A stretch of DNA of 55,786 bases from Sporosarcina sp. BP05. Its GTDB lineage: Bacteria; Bacillota; Bacilli; Bacillales_A; Planococcaceae. Where the stretch lies: positions 1 to 55,786 of the forward strand of contig NZ_JACFTD010000021.1 in NCBI RefSeq assembly GCF_014282005.1, given 5' to 3'. The translations under genes and the position numbers were made by a program. This document shows, one piece after another, positions 1-8,086 of the stretch. A model generated the notes under the pieces. That model made no database searches. It was not told where the DNA came from and saw only the letters and a list, made by a program, of their open reading frames with translations. Position 1 is the stretch's first letter. Every line of letters starts with the position of its first letter.

Positions 1-145
1 GCTGACTTAGTTAGAAACGTTTTGCTCAAGTGCGTTAGCACTCTCGCTTAATTTCATTGATGTTTTGCTGTTCAGTTTTCAAGGTTCATTTGTTGTAACT
101 CGCTGTCGTTATTTGTCGTTCGCTCCCGACTGCTTAATCAATATA
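1..145 (-). promoter_or_regulatory. rRNA operon leader (transcribed leftward)
   Basis: Read on the minus strand, this stretch follows a very good sigma-A promoter and holds the motif TGAACCTTGAAAACTGAACA (positions 76-95), which is typical of leaders and spacers of Bacillales rRNA operons. The 16S gene itself would lie left of position 1 and is not visible, so the assignment is inferred from the leader and promoter. Confidence 0.7.
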
Positions 146-168
146 ACATCCCCCAAAAAGGATGTCAA
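140..168 (-). promoter_or_regulatory. Strong sigma-A promoter of rRNA operon
   Basis: On the minus strand there is a perfect -35 box TTGACA (163-168), a 17-base spacer and the -10 box TATATT (140-145). An A/T-rich stretch lies upstream. This is the expected build of an rrn P2-type promoter and it fires into the leader at 1-139. Confidence 0.75.
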
Positions 169-254
169 CAGTTTTGTATGCTTTTTGTAAAGTTTATTTA
201 GTTATTATTAATCCTCACTACTTCATGTCTCAAATCTACAGGCAACAACCAGAG

Positions 255-288
255 AAAAACGGCCCCCTTATCATGCCTGGGGGCCGTT
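255..288 (-). terminator. Intrinsic terminator of the purine permease gene
   Basis: On the minus strand ACGGCCCCC pairs with GGGGGCCGT around an 11-base loop, followed by TTTTT. It lies 13 bases after the permease stop codon and separates that gene from the rRNA promoter. Confidence 0.85.
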
Positions 289-300
289 CCTTCACTATCA

Positions 301-1635
301 TTATTTTATAAACACAAAGTACAAAACGAAGATAAACCATAAACCATACATAATTGGATGAACTTCTTTTCCGCGTCCACTGACAATCATTGTAATCGGA
401 TAGAAGATGAAACCAATGGCGATTCCAGTTGCAATACTATAACTAAGTGGCATTGCGATAATTGTAAAGAATGCTGGCACTGCAATTTCAAAGCGTTTCC
501 ATTCAATATTCCCTAATGAAGATGCCATCAGCACACCTACAATAATTAACGCTGGTGCAGTTACTTCCGCCGTGATCACAAACAGCAGCGGTGAGAAGAA
601 CAGTGCAAGAAGAAATAGAACACCAGTTACAATGGAAGCAAAACCTGTTCTTGCCCCTGCAGCTACTCCGGCAGTCGACTCAATGTAAGAAGTTGTAGTC
701 GATGTTCCAAAAACTGCCCCAGTTACAGTCGCCATTGAGTCCGCAAGAAGTGCTTTCCCCGCTCTTGGCAACTTATCATCTTTCATTAGACCCGCCTGAT
801 TCGCAACCGCGACCAGCGTACCCGCCGTATCAAAGAAATCAACAAAAAGGAATGTAATAACAATCACAAGGAATTGTGTCGTTAATAGTGACGTCGGATC
901 TTGGAATATCGCTTCGAATGCAGCACCGAATGTTGGAGCCACTGAAGGTACACTAGACACGATTTTATCGGGCAAATTAATCAGTCCGAAAATCATCCCT
1001 ACTATAGTAGTTGTTATCATTCCGTAAAATATAGCTCCATTAATTTTACGTACCATCATAATTACCGTTATGACAAGCCCGAATATAGCTAGTAAAGTTG
1101 GTCCCTTTGAAAGGTCACCTAAAGCTACAAGCGTATTTGGATCAGCAACGATAATATTCGCATTTTGAAACCCGAGGAATGTTATGAAAAGACCGATACC
1201 TGCACCAACTGCAAATTTTAGTTGCGCAGGGATTGCATTAATAATCGTTTCACGGAGACCCGTAAGCGATAATACAATAAATATGAGACCCGAAAAAAGA
1301 ACGCCTGTTAATGCAGTTTGCCAAGGTATTCCCATACCCAATACAACACTGAATGCGAAGAATGCATTCAATCCCATCCCCGGCGCAAGTCCAATTGGAT
1401 ATCTCGCGATAAGTCCCATGAACAATGAACCTACTGCTGCGGCAAGCGCTGTGGCAACGAAAACTGCTCCTTTGTCCATACGCATCTCGTCAGGGATACC
1501 GGTTATACCGTCAAGTGACAACATTAAAGGGTTAACAATAAGAATATACGCCATCGCAAGAAACGTTGTCAGTCCCCCGATAACTTCCCGGCGGTAGTTT
1601 GTTCCAAGCTTGTCGAACTCAAAGTACTTTTTCAT
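301..1635 (-). CDS. pbuG: Guanine/hypoxanthine permease, NCS2 (AzgA-like) family
   Basis: A 444-residue polytopic membrane protein that should import hypoxanthine and guanine by proton symport for purine salvage. AzgA-type NCS2 features are visible: LAMAYILIVNPLML near the N-terminus, PGMGLNAFFAFSVV in the first third, and GTSTTTSYIESTAGVAAGAR in the second half. The length fits PbuG/PbuO of B. subtilis (about 430-440 residues). I start it at the ATG at 1635 (MKKYFEF), which has AGGAAGG just upstream; the reading frame stays open to 1710, but that part is the riboswitch expression platform. It sits behind its own guanine riboswitch, downstream of guaA, the same order as in B. subtilis. PbuG and PbuO cannot be told apart here with certainty; synteny favours PbuG. 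Confidence 0.9.
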   Translation of the reverse strand: MKKYFEFDKLGTNYRREVIGGLTTFLAMAYILIVNPLMLSLDGITGIPDEMRMDKGAVFVATALAAAVGSLFMGLIARYPIGLAPGMGLNAFFAFSVVLGMGIPWQTALTGVLFSGLIFIVLSLTGLRETIINAIPAQLKFAVGAGIGLFITFLGFQNANIIVADPNTLVALGDLSKGPTLLAIFGLVITVIMMVRKINGAIFYGMITTTIVGMIFGLINLPDKIVSSVPSVAPTFGAAFEAIFQDPTSLLTTQFLVIVITFLFVDFFDTAGTLVAVANQAGLMKDDKLPRAGKALLADSMATVTGAVFGTSTTTSYIESTAGVAAGARTGFASIVTGVLFLLALFFSPLLFVITAEVTAPALIIVGVLMASSLGNIEWKRFEIAVPAFFTIIAMPLSYSIATGIAIGFIFYPITMIVSGRGKEVHPIMYGLWFIFVLYFVFIK

Positions 1636-1672
1636 GTATACCTTCCTCTTCAAATCAATTTTCCAAACAAAA

Positions 1673-1742
1673 AGAAGCATACGATAGTGCCTCGCATGCT
1701 TCTCCAACACAAATTCAAAATAGAAGGGTTGTCCCCCTTCTA
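1673..1742 (-). terminator. Two tandem terminator hairpins in the pbuG leader
   Basis: The first hairpin pairs TAGAAGGG with CCCTTCTA (1721-1742) followed by TTTTG. Its 5' half overlaps the 3' strand of the aptamer P1 stem, as expected for a switch. A second hairpin, AGAAGCAT with ATGCTTCT (1673-1702), is followed by TTTTTG and lies about 40 bases before the start codon. Either or both could end transcription when guanine is bound. Confidence 0.7.
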
Positions 1743-1815
1743 TCGAATTCGTAGTCGGAACATTTAAGGTGTTCCGGTAGAAACTTCCGAGCCATATCCT
1801 CGGTTTTATACGATA
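1741..1815 (-). promoter_or_regulatory. Guanine riboswitch (purine aptamer) of pbuG
   Basis: On the minus strand the purine aptamer core is clear: TATAA at J1/2, P2 hairpin CCGAGGATATGGCTCGG, the GTTTCTACC element, P3 GGAACACCTTAAATGTTCC and GACTACG. The C in GACTACG is the specificity base for guanine/hypoxanthine; adenine switches have T there. It should turn the permease off when guanine is plentiful. Confidence 0.9.
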
Positions 1816-1824
1816 TCCTCTATT

Positions 1825-3129
1825 TTATTCCCACTCGATTGTGCCGCCTGGCTTTGGAGACAGGTCATAGCATACGCGGTTTACATTTTTTACTTCGTTA
1901 ATGATCCGGTCAGTGATTTTCAGAAGAATTGGCCAGTCGATTTGTTCCACTGTCGCTGTCATCGAATCTACTGTGTTAACGGCACGAATAATGATTGGGT
2001 ATTCATACGTACGCTCGTTGTTACGTACACCGACAGACTTGAAGTTCGGAATGATTGTAAAGTATTGCCAAACTTTCCGATCCAATCCTGCGAGTGCAAA
2101 TTCTTCGCGTAAAATAGCATCTGATTCGCGTACTGCCTCAAGACGATGAGGCTCAATTTCACCTAAAACGCGCACACCTAGACCAGGTCCTGGGAATGGT
2201 TGGCGATAGACCATATCATGCGGAAGACCTAACTCAACACCACATGCACGTACTTCATCTTTGAATAATTGGAATAACGGCTCCACTAATTCAAATTGCA
2301 TATCTTCTGGAAGCCCTCCAACATTATGGTGAGATTTGACGACTTTATGTGTTTTCGTGCCGGATTCTACGATATCCGGATAGATTGTTCCTTGTGCTAA
2401 AAAGTCGATCCCTTCAAATTTGCTCGCTTCTTCTTCAAATACGCGAATAAACTCATTACCGATAATTTTACGTTTCTCTTCTGCTCCGTCTACCCCTTTT
2501 AGTTTACCTAAGAAACGCTCGCTCGCATCCACGTAAATAAGGTTTTCTTCCAAGTCTTTTTCGAACATTTGAATAACGCCCTCAGACTCGTTTTTACGCA
2601 TTAAACCGTGGTTTACATGCACACAAACTAATTGCTTGCCGATTGCCTTGATTAATAATGCTGCAACAACAGACGAATCTACACCGCCAGAAAGAGCTAA
2701 TAATACTTTCTTATCGCCTATTTGTTTACGGACTAAAGCAACTTGGTCATCAATGAAATTTTTCATATTCCAGTTCGCTTCCGCTTTACATGTATGGAAA
2801 ACGAAATCTTTTAACACTGCTTTCGTTTCTTCTTCACTTGGCCATTGCTCTAGCACTTCCAATGCTTTTGTTGATGGGTGATTTACGCTAATGACCGGAA
2901 TATTCAAAGAATAGATTTCATCTAATACATCGATTGCTTCGCCATCAATGATATTATTTTTACCACCATTTAAAATAATCCCTTTTACCGTTTTTAACTG
3001 CTCAATATTTTGGGCTGTAAGATCATGAGGATGAATTTCACTATATACACCCAAATCACGAATCCAACGGGCTATTGTCGTATTCTCACTACTACCTAAA
3101 TCCAATACTAAAATATTGTCCTGCTTCAA
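1825..3129 (-). CDS. guaA: GMP synthase with degenerate, truncated glutaminase domain
   Basis: Makes GMP from XMP and ATP. The ATP-pyrophosphatase and C-terminal dimerisation domains look intact: ALSGGVDSSVVAALL, AQGTIYPDIVESG, KSHHNVGGLPEDM, RQPFPGPGLGVR and the terminal TIEWE. The N-terminal class I glutamine amidotransferase domain is not intact. It starts normally (NILVLDLGS, GVYSEIHPH), but where other GuaA proteins carry GICYGMQ with the catalytic Cys this one reads ISVNHPSTK, then jumps to the domain end (LKDFVFHTCKAEANWNMKNF). About 75 residues, including the His-Glu of the triad, are missing, so the protein is about 434 residues against about 513. The start is a TTG at 3129 with AAAGGGG upstream. 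I infer ammonia-dependent activity or an outside glutaminase. No frameshift or stop interrupts the frame. Confidence 0.9.
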   Translation of the reverse strand: MKQDNILVLDLGSSENTTIARWIRDLGVYSEIHPHDLTAQNIEQLKTVKGIILNGGKNNIIDGEAIDVLDEIYSLNIPVISVNHPSTKALEVLEQWPSEEETKAVLKDFVFHTCKAEANWNMKNFIDDQVALVRKQIGDKKVLLALSGGVDSSVVAALLIKAIGKQLVCVHVNHGLMRKNESEGVIQMFEKDLEENLIYVDASERFLGKLKGVDGAEEKRKIIGNEFIRVFEEEASKFEGIDFLAQGTIYPDIVESGTKTHKVVKSHHNVGGLPEDMQFELVEPLFQLFKDEVRACGVELGLPHDMVYRQPFPGPGLGVRVLGEIEPHRLEAVRESDAILREEFALAGLDRKVWQYFTIIPNFKSVGVRNNERTYEYPIIIRAVNTVDSMTATVEQIDWPILLKITDRIINEVKNVNRVCYDLSPKPGGTIEWE

Positions 3130-3249
3130 GATGATACAACCCCTTTTAATTTTATTATTCCAGCCTTTTCCGGCTATTTCACCAATTTTTTCATCGTGCA
3201 ACATAACTATATTCCAAACGTCCCACAACGTCTTTTCAAATAGAGAAAA

Positions 3250-3327
3250 ACGCGTCAGAAAGTCCAGCTTTCTGCGCGTCTCATCATCTATAAAAAAAGC
3301 GAAAACAGCTCATATATATGAGCTGAA
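3250..3327 (-). terminator. Two tandem terminators in the guaA leader
   Basis: On the minus strand CAGCTCATATATATGAGCTG (3305-3324) is a near-perfect hairpin followed by a T-rich run. About 25 bases on, ACGCGCAGAAAG pairs with CTTTCTGACGCGT (3250-3279), followed by TTTTTC. Both lie between the aptamer and the guaA start, so the guaA leader has a double stop signal like the pbuG leader. Confidence 0.75.
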
Positions 3328-3330
3328 TCC

Positions 3331-3402
3331 ACCTACATAGTCAAGTCATTTTCGGTGACTTGTAGAAACATCCGAACCATATTATCGGATATATATGAGG
3401 GC
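3331..3402 (-). promoter_or_regulatory. Guanine riboswitch (purine aptamer) of guaA
   Basis: On the minus strand: TATATA at J1/2, P2 arms TCCGA/TCGGA around TAATATGGT, the GTTTCTAC element, P3 arms AAGTCA/TGACTT, and GACTATG with the guanine-specific C. It fills the leader between the transglutaminase gene and guaA (3130-3449) together with the terminators. It should lower GMP synthase expression when guanine is high. The P1 stem is weak by eye. Confidence 0.87.
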
Positions 3403-3449
3403 ATCTTGGGCTTATTCTTTTTTCATCTTACTTCTATTTACGACAAAAA

Positions 3450-5639
3450 TCAACCTGAAGTCCTATTGATTAAGTCTTCCCATATTTCCTTCAATTCAAA
3501 CCATTCATGATCAGTAATATTTCCACCATACAATCCCTTTTCGTATGCAGTTGTAAGCATTTTCATTCTTTCTCCACCGAAGTAGTTGTCAACCATCGTG
3601 GCATAATCAGATAATGTCATGCCAGTTGCTCGCTTCAGACCGGAACGATTTAGTTGCTTTAATAAACTGGTATAGCGTCTTGTAAATGTAACCCAGTCGT
3701 CTTGATTAGTGCGATGGGTATACACGAGTACTTTAGGCAGCCATTTCACCCTACCAACGAATAGTCTCCAACCGGCAAAAATGACTATAAATCCAATTGC
3801 ACCTACTATCCACATATTATTTCGGATCCAAGTACCTACAGATATAAAAATCTCACTAATTTTAAAGTTCTTATCTGTTTTAACCGTTTTTTCTGTCTGT
3901 TCTTTCTTTGGTTGTTCAGGCTTTTTCACTTCCGGTGTTAATGTATCATCAAGGTTCAACTCGATATCGTATTCAATATCCGTTAAGCTATTAAACCCAA
4001 TCGTCGGTTCATACGGCATCCAACCAATACCAGGCATATATGCTTCAACCCATGAATGCGCCTCATTATTCGTAATCTGATAAACTTTCTCATCCGCGTC
4101 ATTTAAAACAAATTCTCCGGGAGCGAAACCTTTTACCCAACGTGCTGGAATATCGATCGAGCGTAACATGACAACCATAGACGTGGAAAAGTTATCGCAA
4201 TATCCCTTTTTCGTATCAAAGAGGAACTGATCTACATAATCATCGCCCGCTTTCGGAATAGCGACACCCTGCTGCGTATAGACAAAGCCATTTCTTCCAA
4301 AGTACCTTTCAATTGCCTTTGTCTTTTCGTACACACTTTCCTGGTTATCTGTTATGTTTTTTGCAAGTTCCTTCACCCGCTCAGGTAATTGCTCTGGAAG
4401 TTGTAGATACTGCGTTAAATCTTCAGCTACCCCTGAAAAGTCTTCCATCCTTGTGGCCCTTAACTTTTTCAAACTGTAGTCGGACTCTGTGAATTCGACT
4501 TGATACGAATCCAGGGCCTCTTGCTTGCCCTCGATTTCTGTACTGTACTTCCCTGCCCCTTCTGAGTATTGAAATACAACATCCTTTGTTGCGTATACTT
4601 TATTCATCCCATAAGGATAAACAATGAAAGGAAATGCTTCCGACACCTTCAAATCTGCAAGTAGTTGGGCCGTATCTTCCACATTCCCTCGACCCGCAAT
4701 TTCCCCCATCTTCATACCAGGAATAAAACTAATTGGAACATCGTCAATAGATACCTGTTCCCAACCTTTAGAGGTGTATGTGTTTTTCGTTTCAATTTTC
4801 CAATATTGTTGGCTATCCACTTTTGCCTCAAAAACTAATGTGGAATCCTGTACAAACGAACCACCCAATGTGGAATCATTCATATCGTATCCACTTTTAG
4901 CTCCACCACCGCCTTCCCCGCGGCCTTGTACAAGTGATTCAAAATAAGGAAACGGATCTGGCCAGATGGGATCTTTTTTCGGAAGAATGTTTGCAAGCGC
5001 ACCACTTACAACGACTGCGACAAGAAGTGGAATGGATATCGCTAGGAACGTACCTGTTGGAACAGATGTATTGTGCCTCTCCGCAAGCCTAGTAATCGCC
5101 AGCAAACCAAGAAGTAATAACCCCGTCACCATTATCCTGAAGATAGCGCCGTCTGCTGCATATCCACCGAAAGTATCAATGAACGCTATAAATAGAATAG
5201 TCATAATATAAAATAGCAAAATACTTTTTCTTACTTCAATCCAATGACGGATAAGATAGGTCGTCATCCACAGCACCGCAAAAAACAAAACAGTCCTAAA
5301 TGGATTCGTAATTCGCTCCCAGTCACCATTCATAATAATTGGTGCATTCGCAAGGAAGTTACCCGATAAACGGACCAGTGTTTCCTGCGTAAATAGTACC
5401 TTTTCAAAAAACACATAATGAGTCGCTAATACGATGAAGAGTAATTTTGTAGGAAGGACTATCCACCACTTCACTTTAATTAGGGACAAAAAAAATGACA
5501 ACGCAACAAATAATAAGAACAGTGATAAATGGTCTGAATTAGTCAATTCAATAACCGGAATGAGCCATTCTCTTAAAAGGATCAATGCGAGTATATACAG
5601 AATTAGGAGCAGTCGCCTATCAATTCGCGTTCCAGTCAT
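3450..5639 (-). CDS. Membrane transglutaminase-like protein (TgpA/YebA family)
   Basis: A 729-residue protein with about seven membrane segments in the first 220 residues, an extracytoplasmic transglutaminase-like domain (about 440-560), one membrane segment near 605-625 and a C-terminal DUF4129-like tail. The likely thiol catalytic centre is visible as GYCDNFSTSMVVMLRS (Cys) and NNEAHSWVEAYMPGIGW (His). Family members of this type are paired with a MoxR ATPase and a DUF58 protein, as here; the first ATG overlaps the DUF58 stop as ATGA, so translation is probably coupled. The substrate is unknown; a role in cell-envelope protein processing is an inference from the family. It is the counterpart of B. 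subtilis yebA and stands directly before guaA as there. Confidence 0.85.
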   Translation of the reverse strand: MTGTRIDRRLLLILYILALILLREWLIPVIELTNSDHLSLFLLFVALSFFLSLIKVKWWIVLPTKLLFIVLATHYVFFEKVLFTQETLVRLSGNFLANAPIIMNGDWERITNPFRTVLFFAVLWMTTYLIRHWIEVRKSILLFYIMTILFIAFIDTFGGYAADGAIFRIMVTGLLLLGLLAITRLAERHNTSVPTGTFLAISIPLLVAVVVSGALANILPKKDPIWPDPFPYFESLVQGRGEGGGGAKSGYDMNDSTLGGSFVQDSTLVFEAKVDSQQYWKIETKNTYTSKGWEQVSIDDVPISFIPGMKMGEIAGRGNVEDTAQLLADLKVSEAFPFIVYPYGMNKVYATKDVVFQYSEGAGKYSTEIEGKQEALDSYQVEFTESDYSLKKLRATRMEDFSGVAEDLTQYLQLPEQLPERVKELAKNITDNQESVYEKTKAIERYFGRNGFVYTQQGVAIPKAGDDYVDQFLFDTKKGYCDNFSTSMVVMLRSIDIPARWVKGFAPGEFVLNDADEKVYQITNNEAHSWVEAYMPGIGWMPYEPTIGFNSLTDIEYDIELNLDDTLTPEVKKPEQPKKEQTEKTVKTDKNFKISEIFISVGTWIRNNMWIVGAIGFIVIFAGWRLFVGRVKWLPKVLVYTHRTNQDDWVTFTRRYTSLLKQLNRSGLKRATGMTLSDYATMVDNYFGGERMKMLTTAYEKGLYGGNITDHEWFELKEIWEDLINRTSG

Positions 5640-6841
5640 AATCGCACCACCTCTTTAAAAGCATTCATAAACTGCTCCCGCTCTAATAAACGTACGGTTA
5701 CTCCCCTTGATTTTGCTAATCGGATATCATCTTCAATTCTTTGCAGTGCCGGATCATCCCTTTTCACCACGACCATGCATATGATGGCTTCAACATTTTT
5801 CACACTTAGCATAACCGATTGTATGAAAGGTCCGTCCGGGTTCCCCGTGATCACTACAATACTGCCACCGTGCTGAAACGCAGTTCCAAAGTCAGTTAGC
5901 GACGCTTCATTGGTGGGCTTAATCTTCGCCAAGTGAACTAGCGCCATATGAAGTTGCTGTTCAGATTGTATAAATGGAAATAAGGAAGGATTAGGGCCCG
6001 TCGTCATTAAGGCAAGACCTGCCTGATGACTTGATGCTTCTTTCAATATCGAAGCAGTTAGTTCCACTAGCTCCTCAAACATTTCCGTCTCTCTACCATC
6101 CATGATTATAAATAACTCTTGGGATCGTCTATCTTCAAACTCCTTTGTCATCAAGGTCTGCGTTCTAGCAAACGACTTCCAATGAATCCATGTCACTCGA
6201 TCACCTGACTGGTAATTGCGGACGCCCGTAGCCATCGTCATATCTTTGACGATATTTAATGGTGAGGCCATCGTACCTTGGTCATATTGCGTATTGAATG
6301 GAACATAATGAATACCTGTCATTTTCGGAAACACAAGAATCGTATTCTCTATTTCAATAAATCTCGTTTTCCGAAGCCATCCGAAAAAGTCGGAGATTTC
6401 AACTTTCACCCCTTGAAGTACATGTTCACCCCTGGGCATTTTTTCAATTTCGTATTCCCACTCAACTTCTTTACGAAATCCAAAAACAAACAGGCGTTTT
6501 AAATTTCCACCTGCCAACAAAACTATTTCCGGCTCCGTCCACCTTTCACTCGCAACGGTATAAAGCAAAGGAAATCGGCCTTTACGTTTAATTGATATAG
6601 AAACAATCAACTTCTCGCCATTTTGCACATGAGGTGTCCGAATAGTACGTTCCACGGTCATTTTCGACATTGGATAGAAAAATAGTAATAGAGAATAGAT
6701 TGTAAAAGGCAATATGATATAAAAAATAGTCCAGCTTACCATGCCGCCTTGGAACATAGCAAAAACAAATGTAGCAACCAAGACGAACAATACAAATAGT
6801 AACCGGCTAGAAGTACCAATCATTTTCTTAGCAGTTGTCAT
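5636..6841 (-). CDS. DUF58 domain membrane protein (YeaD-like)
   Basis: A 401-residue protein with two N-terminal membrane segments (about 12-55) and a cytoplasmic DUF58 domain. The family signature is visible: MATGVRNYQSGDRVTWIHWK followed by SFARTQTLMTKEFEDR and the vWA-like start LFIIMDGRE. DUF58 proteins work with MoxR ATPases; together they are thought to act in assembling or activating envelope proteins. The gene overlaps the MoxR stop codon (ATGA at 6838-6841) and the transglutaminase start (5636-5639), so the three genes form a tight operon. The biochemical activity is not known for this family. Confidence 0.85.
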   Translation of the reverse strand: MTTAKKMIGTSSRLLFVLFVLVATFVFAMFQGGMVSWTIFYIILPFTIYSLLLFFYPMSKMTVERTIRTPHVQNGEKLIVSISIKRKGRFPLLYTVASERWTEPEIVLLAGGNLKRLFVFGFRKEVEWEYEIEKMPRGEHVLQGVKVEISDFFGWLRKTRFIEIENTILVFPKMTGIHYVPFNTQYDQGTMASPLNIVKDMTMATGVRNYQSGDRVTWIHWKSFARTQTLMTKEFEDRRSQELFIIMDGRETEMFEELVELTASILKEASSHQAGLALMTTGPNPSLFPFIQSEQQLHMALVHLAKIKPTNEASLTDFGTAFQHGGSIVVITGNPDGPFIQSVMLSVKNVEAIICMVVVKRDDPALQRIEDDIRLAKSRGVTVRLLEREQFMNAFKEVVRL

Positions 6842-7788
6842 TTCAACTGAACCTTATCTATAGGCACACGTACTTTCATTAAAATCCGTTCCACAATTTC
6901 CGTCGTGGAAATCCCTTCATACTTAGCTTCAGGGCGCAAAATCATGCGGTGTCCAAATACGAATGGAGATAAATACTGAACATCGTCGGGTATAACATAG
7001 GTTCTGCCTTTTATCATTGCATACGCCTGACACGCTTTCATAAGCGCAAGAGATCCACGTGGACTTACACCTAAATAGACATATGGATTATCACGCGTCT
7101 GCGCAGCACATTCCACGATATAGGATTTAATGGTGTTATCGACTTTAACCTCCGTTACAGCCTTCTGAAGTTCGATTAATTCTTCAAGTGATACCACCGT
7201 TTCCAACGTATCAATCGGAACGGCTTTCTCCGCACGATCAAGTACTTCAATTTCTTCAAGCTTTGTCGGATAGCCCATCTTCAGTTTGAATAGAAAACGG
7301 TCTAGTTGCGCTTCAGGCAGCGGGTATGTCCCTTCATATTCAATCGGATTTTGTGTTGCCATAACAAAAAACGGTTGCGGAATCCGCATCGTTTCACCAT
7401 CTATCGTCACCGTAGACTCTTCCATCCCCTCTAATAAAGAGGATTGTGTTTTTGGCGAAGTTCTATTGATTTCATCAGCTAGAATAATATTCCCCATGAT
7501 TGGTCCTGGCCTAAATTCAAATTCCATTTCTCTTGGATTATAAATTGAAACGCCAAGAACATCAGATGGAAGTAAGTCAGGTGTAAATTGAATACGCTTA
7601 AAATCTGCGCCAATTGACTTAGCTAACGCTTTTACCATCATCGTTTTTCCAACACCCGGCACATCTTCAAGAAGGACATGACCCCGGGCAAGAAGGGCGG
7701 TAACACTTAATTCGGCGATATCTCTTTTCCCAATCATCACTTTTTCGATGTTGGTTAATACTTTCTCAATCATCTCTTTATGTGTCAT
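6838..7788 (-). CDS. MoxR-family AAA+ ATPase (YeaC-like)
   Basis: A 316-residue MoxR ATPase, probably a chaperone-like factor for the DUF58 and transglutaminase partners encoded next. Walker A is EDVPGVGKTMMVKALA (near residue 40), Walker B ILADEINRTSPKTQSSLLE (near 105), and sensor-1 FVMATQNPIEYEGTYPLPEA with the LDRF that follows are intact. The helical lid SPRGSLALMKACQAYA is also visible. It is the first gene of the operon; a likely promoter lies at 7850-7878. The start ATG has GGGGGAATTGAA upstream. Confidence 0.9.
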   Translation of the reverse strand: MTHKEMIEKVLTNIEKVMIGKRDIAELSVTALLARGHVLLEDVPGVGKTMMVKALAKSIGADFKRIQFTPDLLPSDVLGVSIYNPREMEFEFRPGPIMGNIILADEINRTSPKTQSSLLEGMEESTVTIDGETMRIPQPFFVMATQNPIEYEGTYPLPEAQLDRFLFKLKMGYPTKLEEIEVLDRAEKAVPIDTLETVVSLEELIELQKAVTEVKVDNTIKSYIVECAAQTRDNPYVYLGVSPRGSLALMKACQAYAMIKGRTYVIPDDVQYLSPFVFGHRMILRPEAKYEGISTTEIVERILMKVRVPIDKVQLK

Positions 7789-7849
7789 TTCAATTCCCCC
7801 ATTTGTATATAAGACTCAATTTGTCCGAAAATTAACAAAACACACCTTT

Positions 7850-7878
7850 ATAATACAGGATATCCCATTACCACACAA
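7850..7878 (-). promoter_or_regulatory. Candidate sigma-A promoter of the moxR operon
   Basis: On the minus strand TTGTGT (7873-7878), a 17-base spacer and TATTAT (7850-7855), about 60 bases before the moxR start codon. Four of six bases match in the -35 box and five of six in the -10 box. Confidence 0.45.
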
Positions 7879-7879
7879 C

Positions 7880-8058
7880 TTAAGCGTTGATAAGAAAAGC
7901 GCTGGAGGGCCTTTAACTTAAGGACTGAAGCGACAGAGAAAGGCGCGATGTTCTGTCGCAATAGCAGCATACCCCACTTAGTCTGGGCCCAGAGACTACA
8001 CGCAGGGGTCTAGACATTGCTTTAAGCGGAAAAACTATACTTATCTCTCTAGAAAATA
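7880..8058. other. Non-coding stretch with hairpin, function unknown
   Basis: The 298-base gap between moxR and nadE has no convincing gene. It is richer in G and C than the nearby spacers and holds the hairpin GCGACAGA...TCTGTCGC (about 7930-7960) and further short complementary runs such as CCCACTTAGTCTGGG (7974-7988). It looks like a structured or repeated extragenic element, but there is no second copy in this window to prove that. Confidence 0.3.
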
Positions 8059-8084
8059 AAAAAAGACCCCCGTAGGAGCCCATA
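8059..8084 (-). terminator. Terminator after nadE
   Basis: On the minus strand GGCTCC pairs with GGGGTC, with G-U pairs, around a short loop and is followed by TTTTTTTATTTT. It begins right after the nadE stop codon. The stem is weak but the T-run is long. Confidence 0.55.
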
Positions 8085-8086
8085 AA

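Noticed and set aside
1636..1710. N-terminal extension of the purine permease
   Set aside because: The open frame covers the riboswitch hairpins and has no ribosome site; the ATG at 1635 does and fits the family.
3130..3228. N-terminal extension of GuaA as a possible missing domain part
   Set aside because: It does not resemble amidotransferase sequence and lies in the leader; the TTG at 3129 with AAAGGGG fits the known N-terminus.
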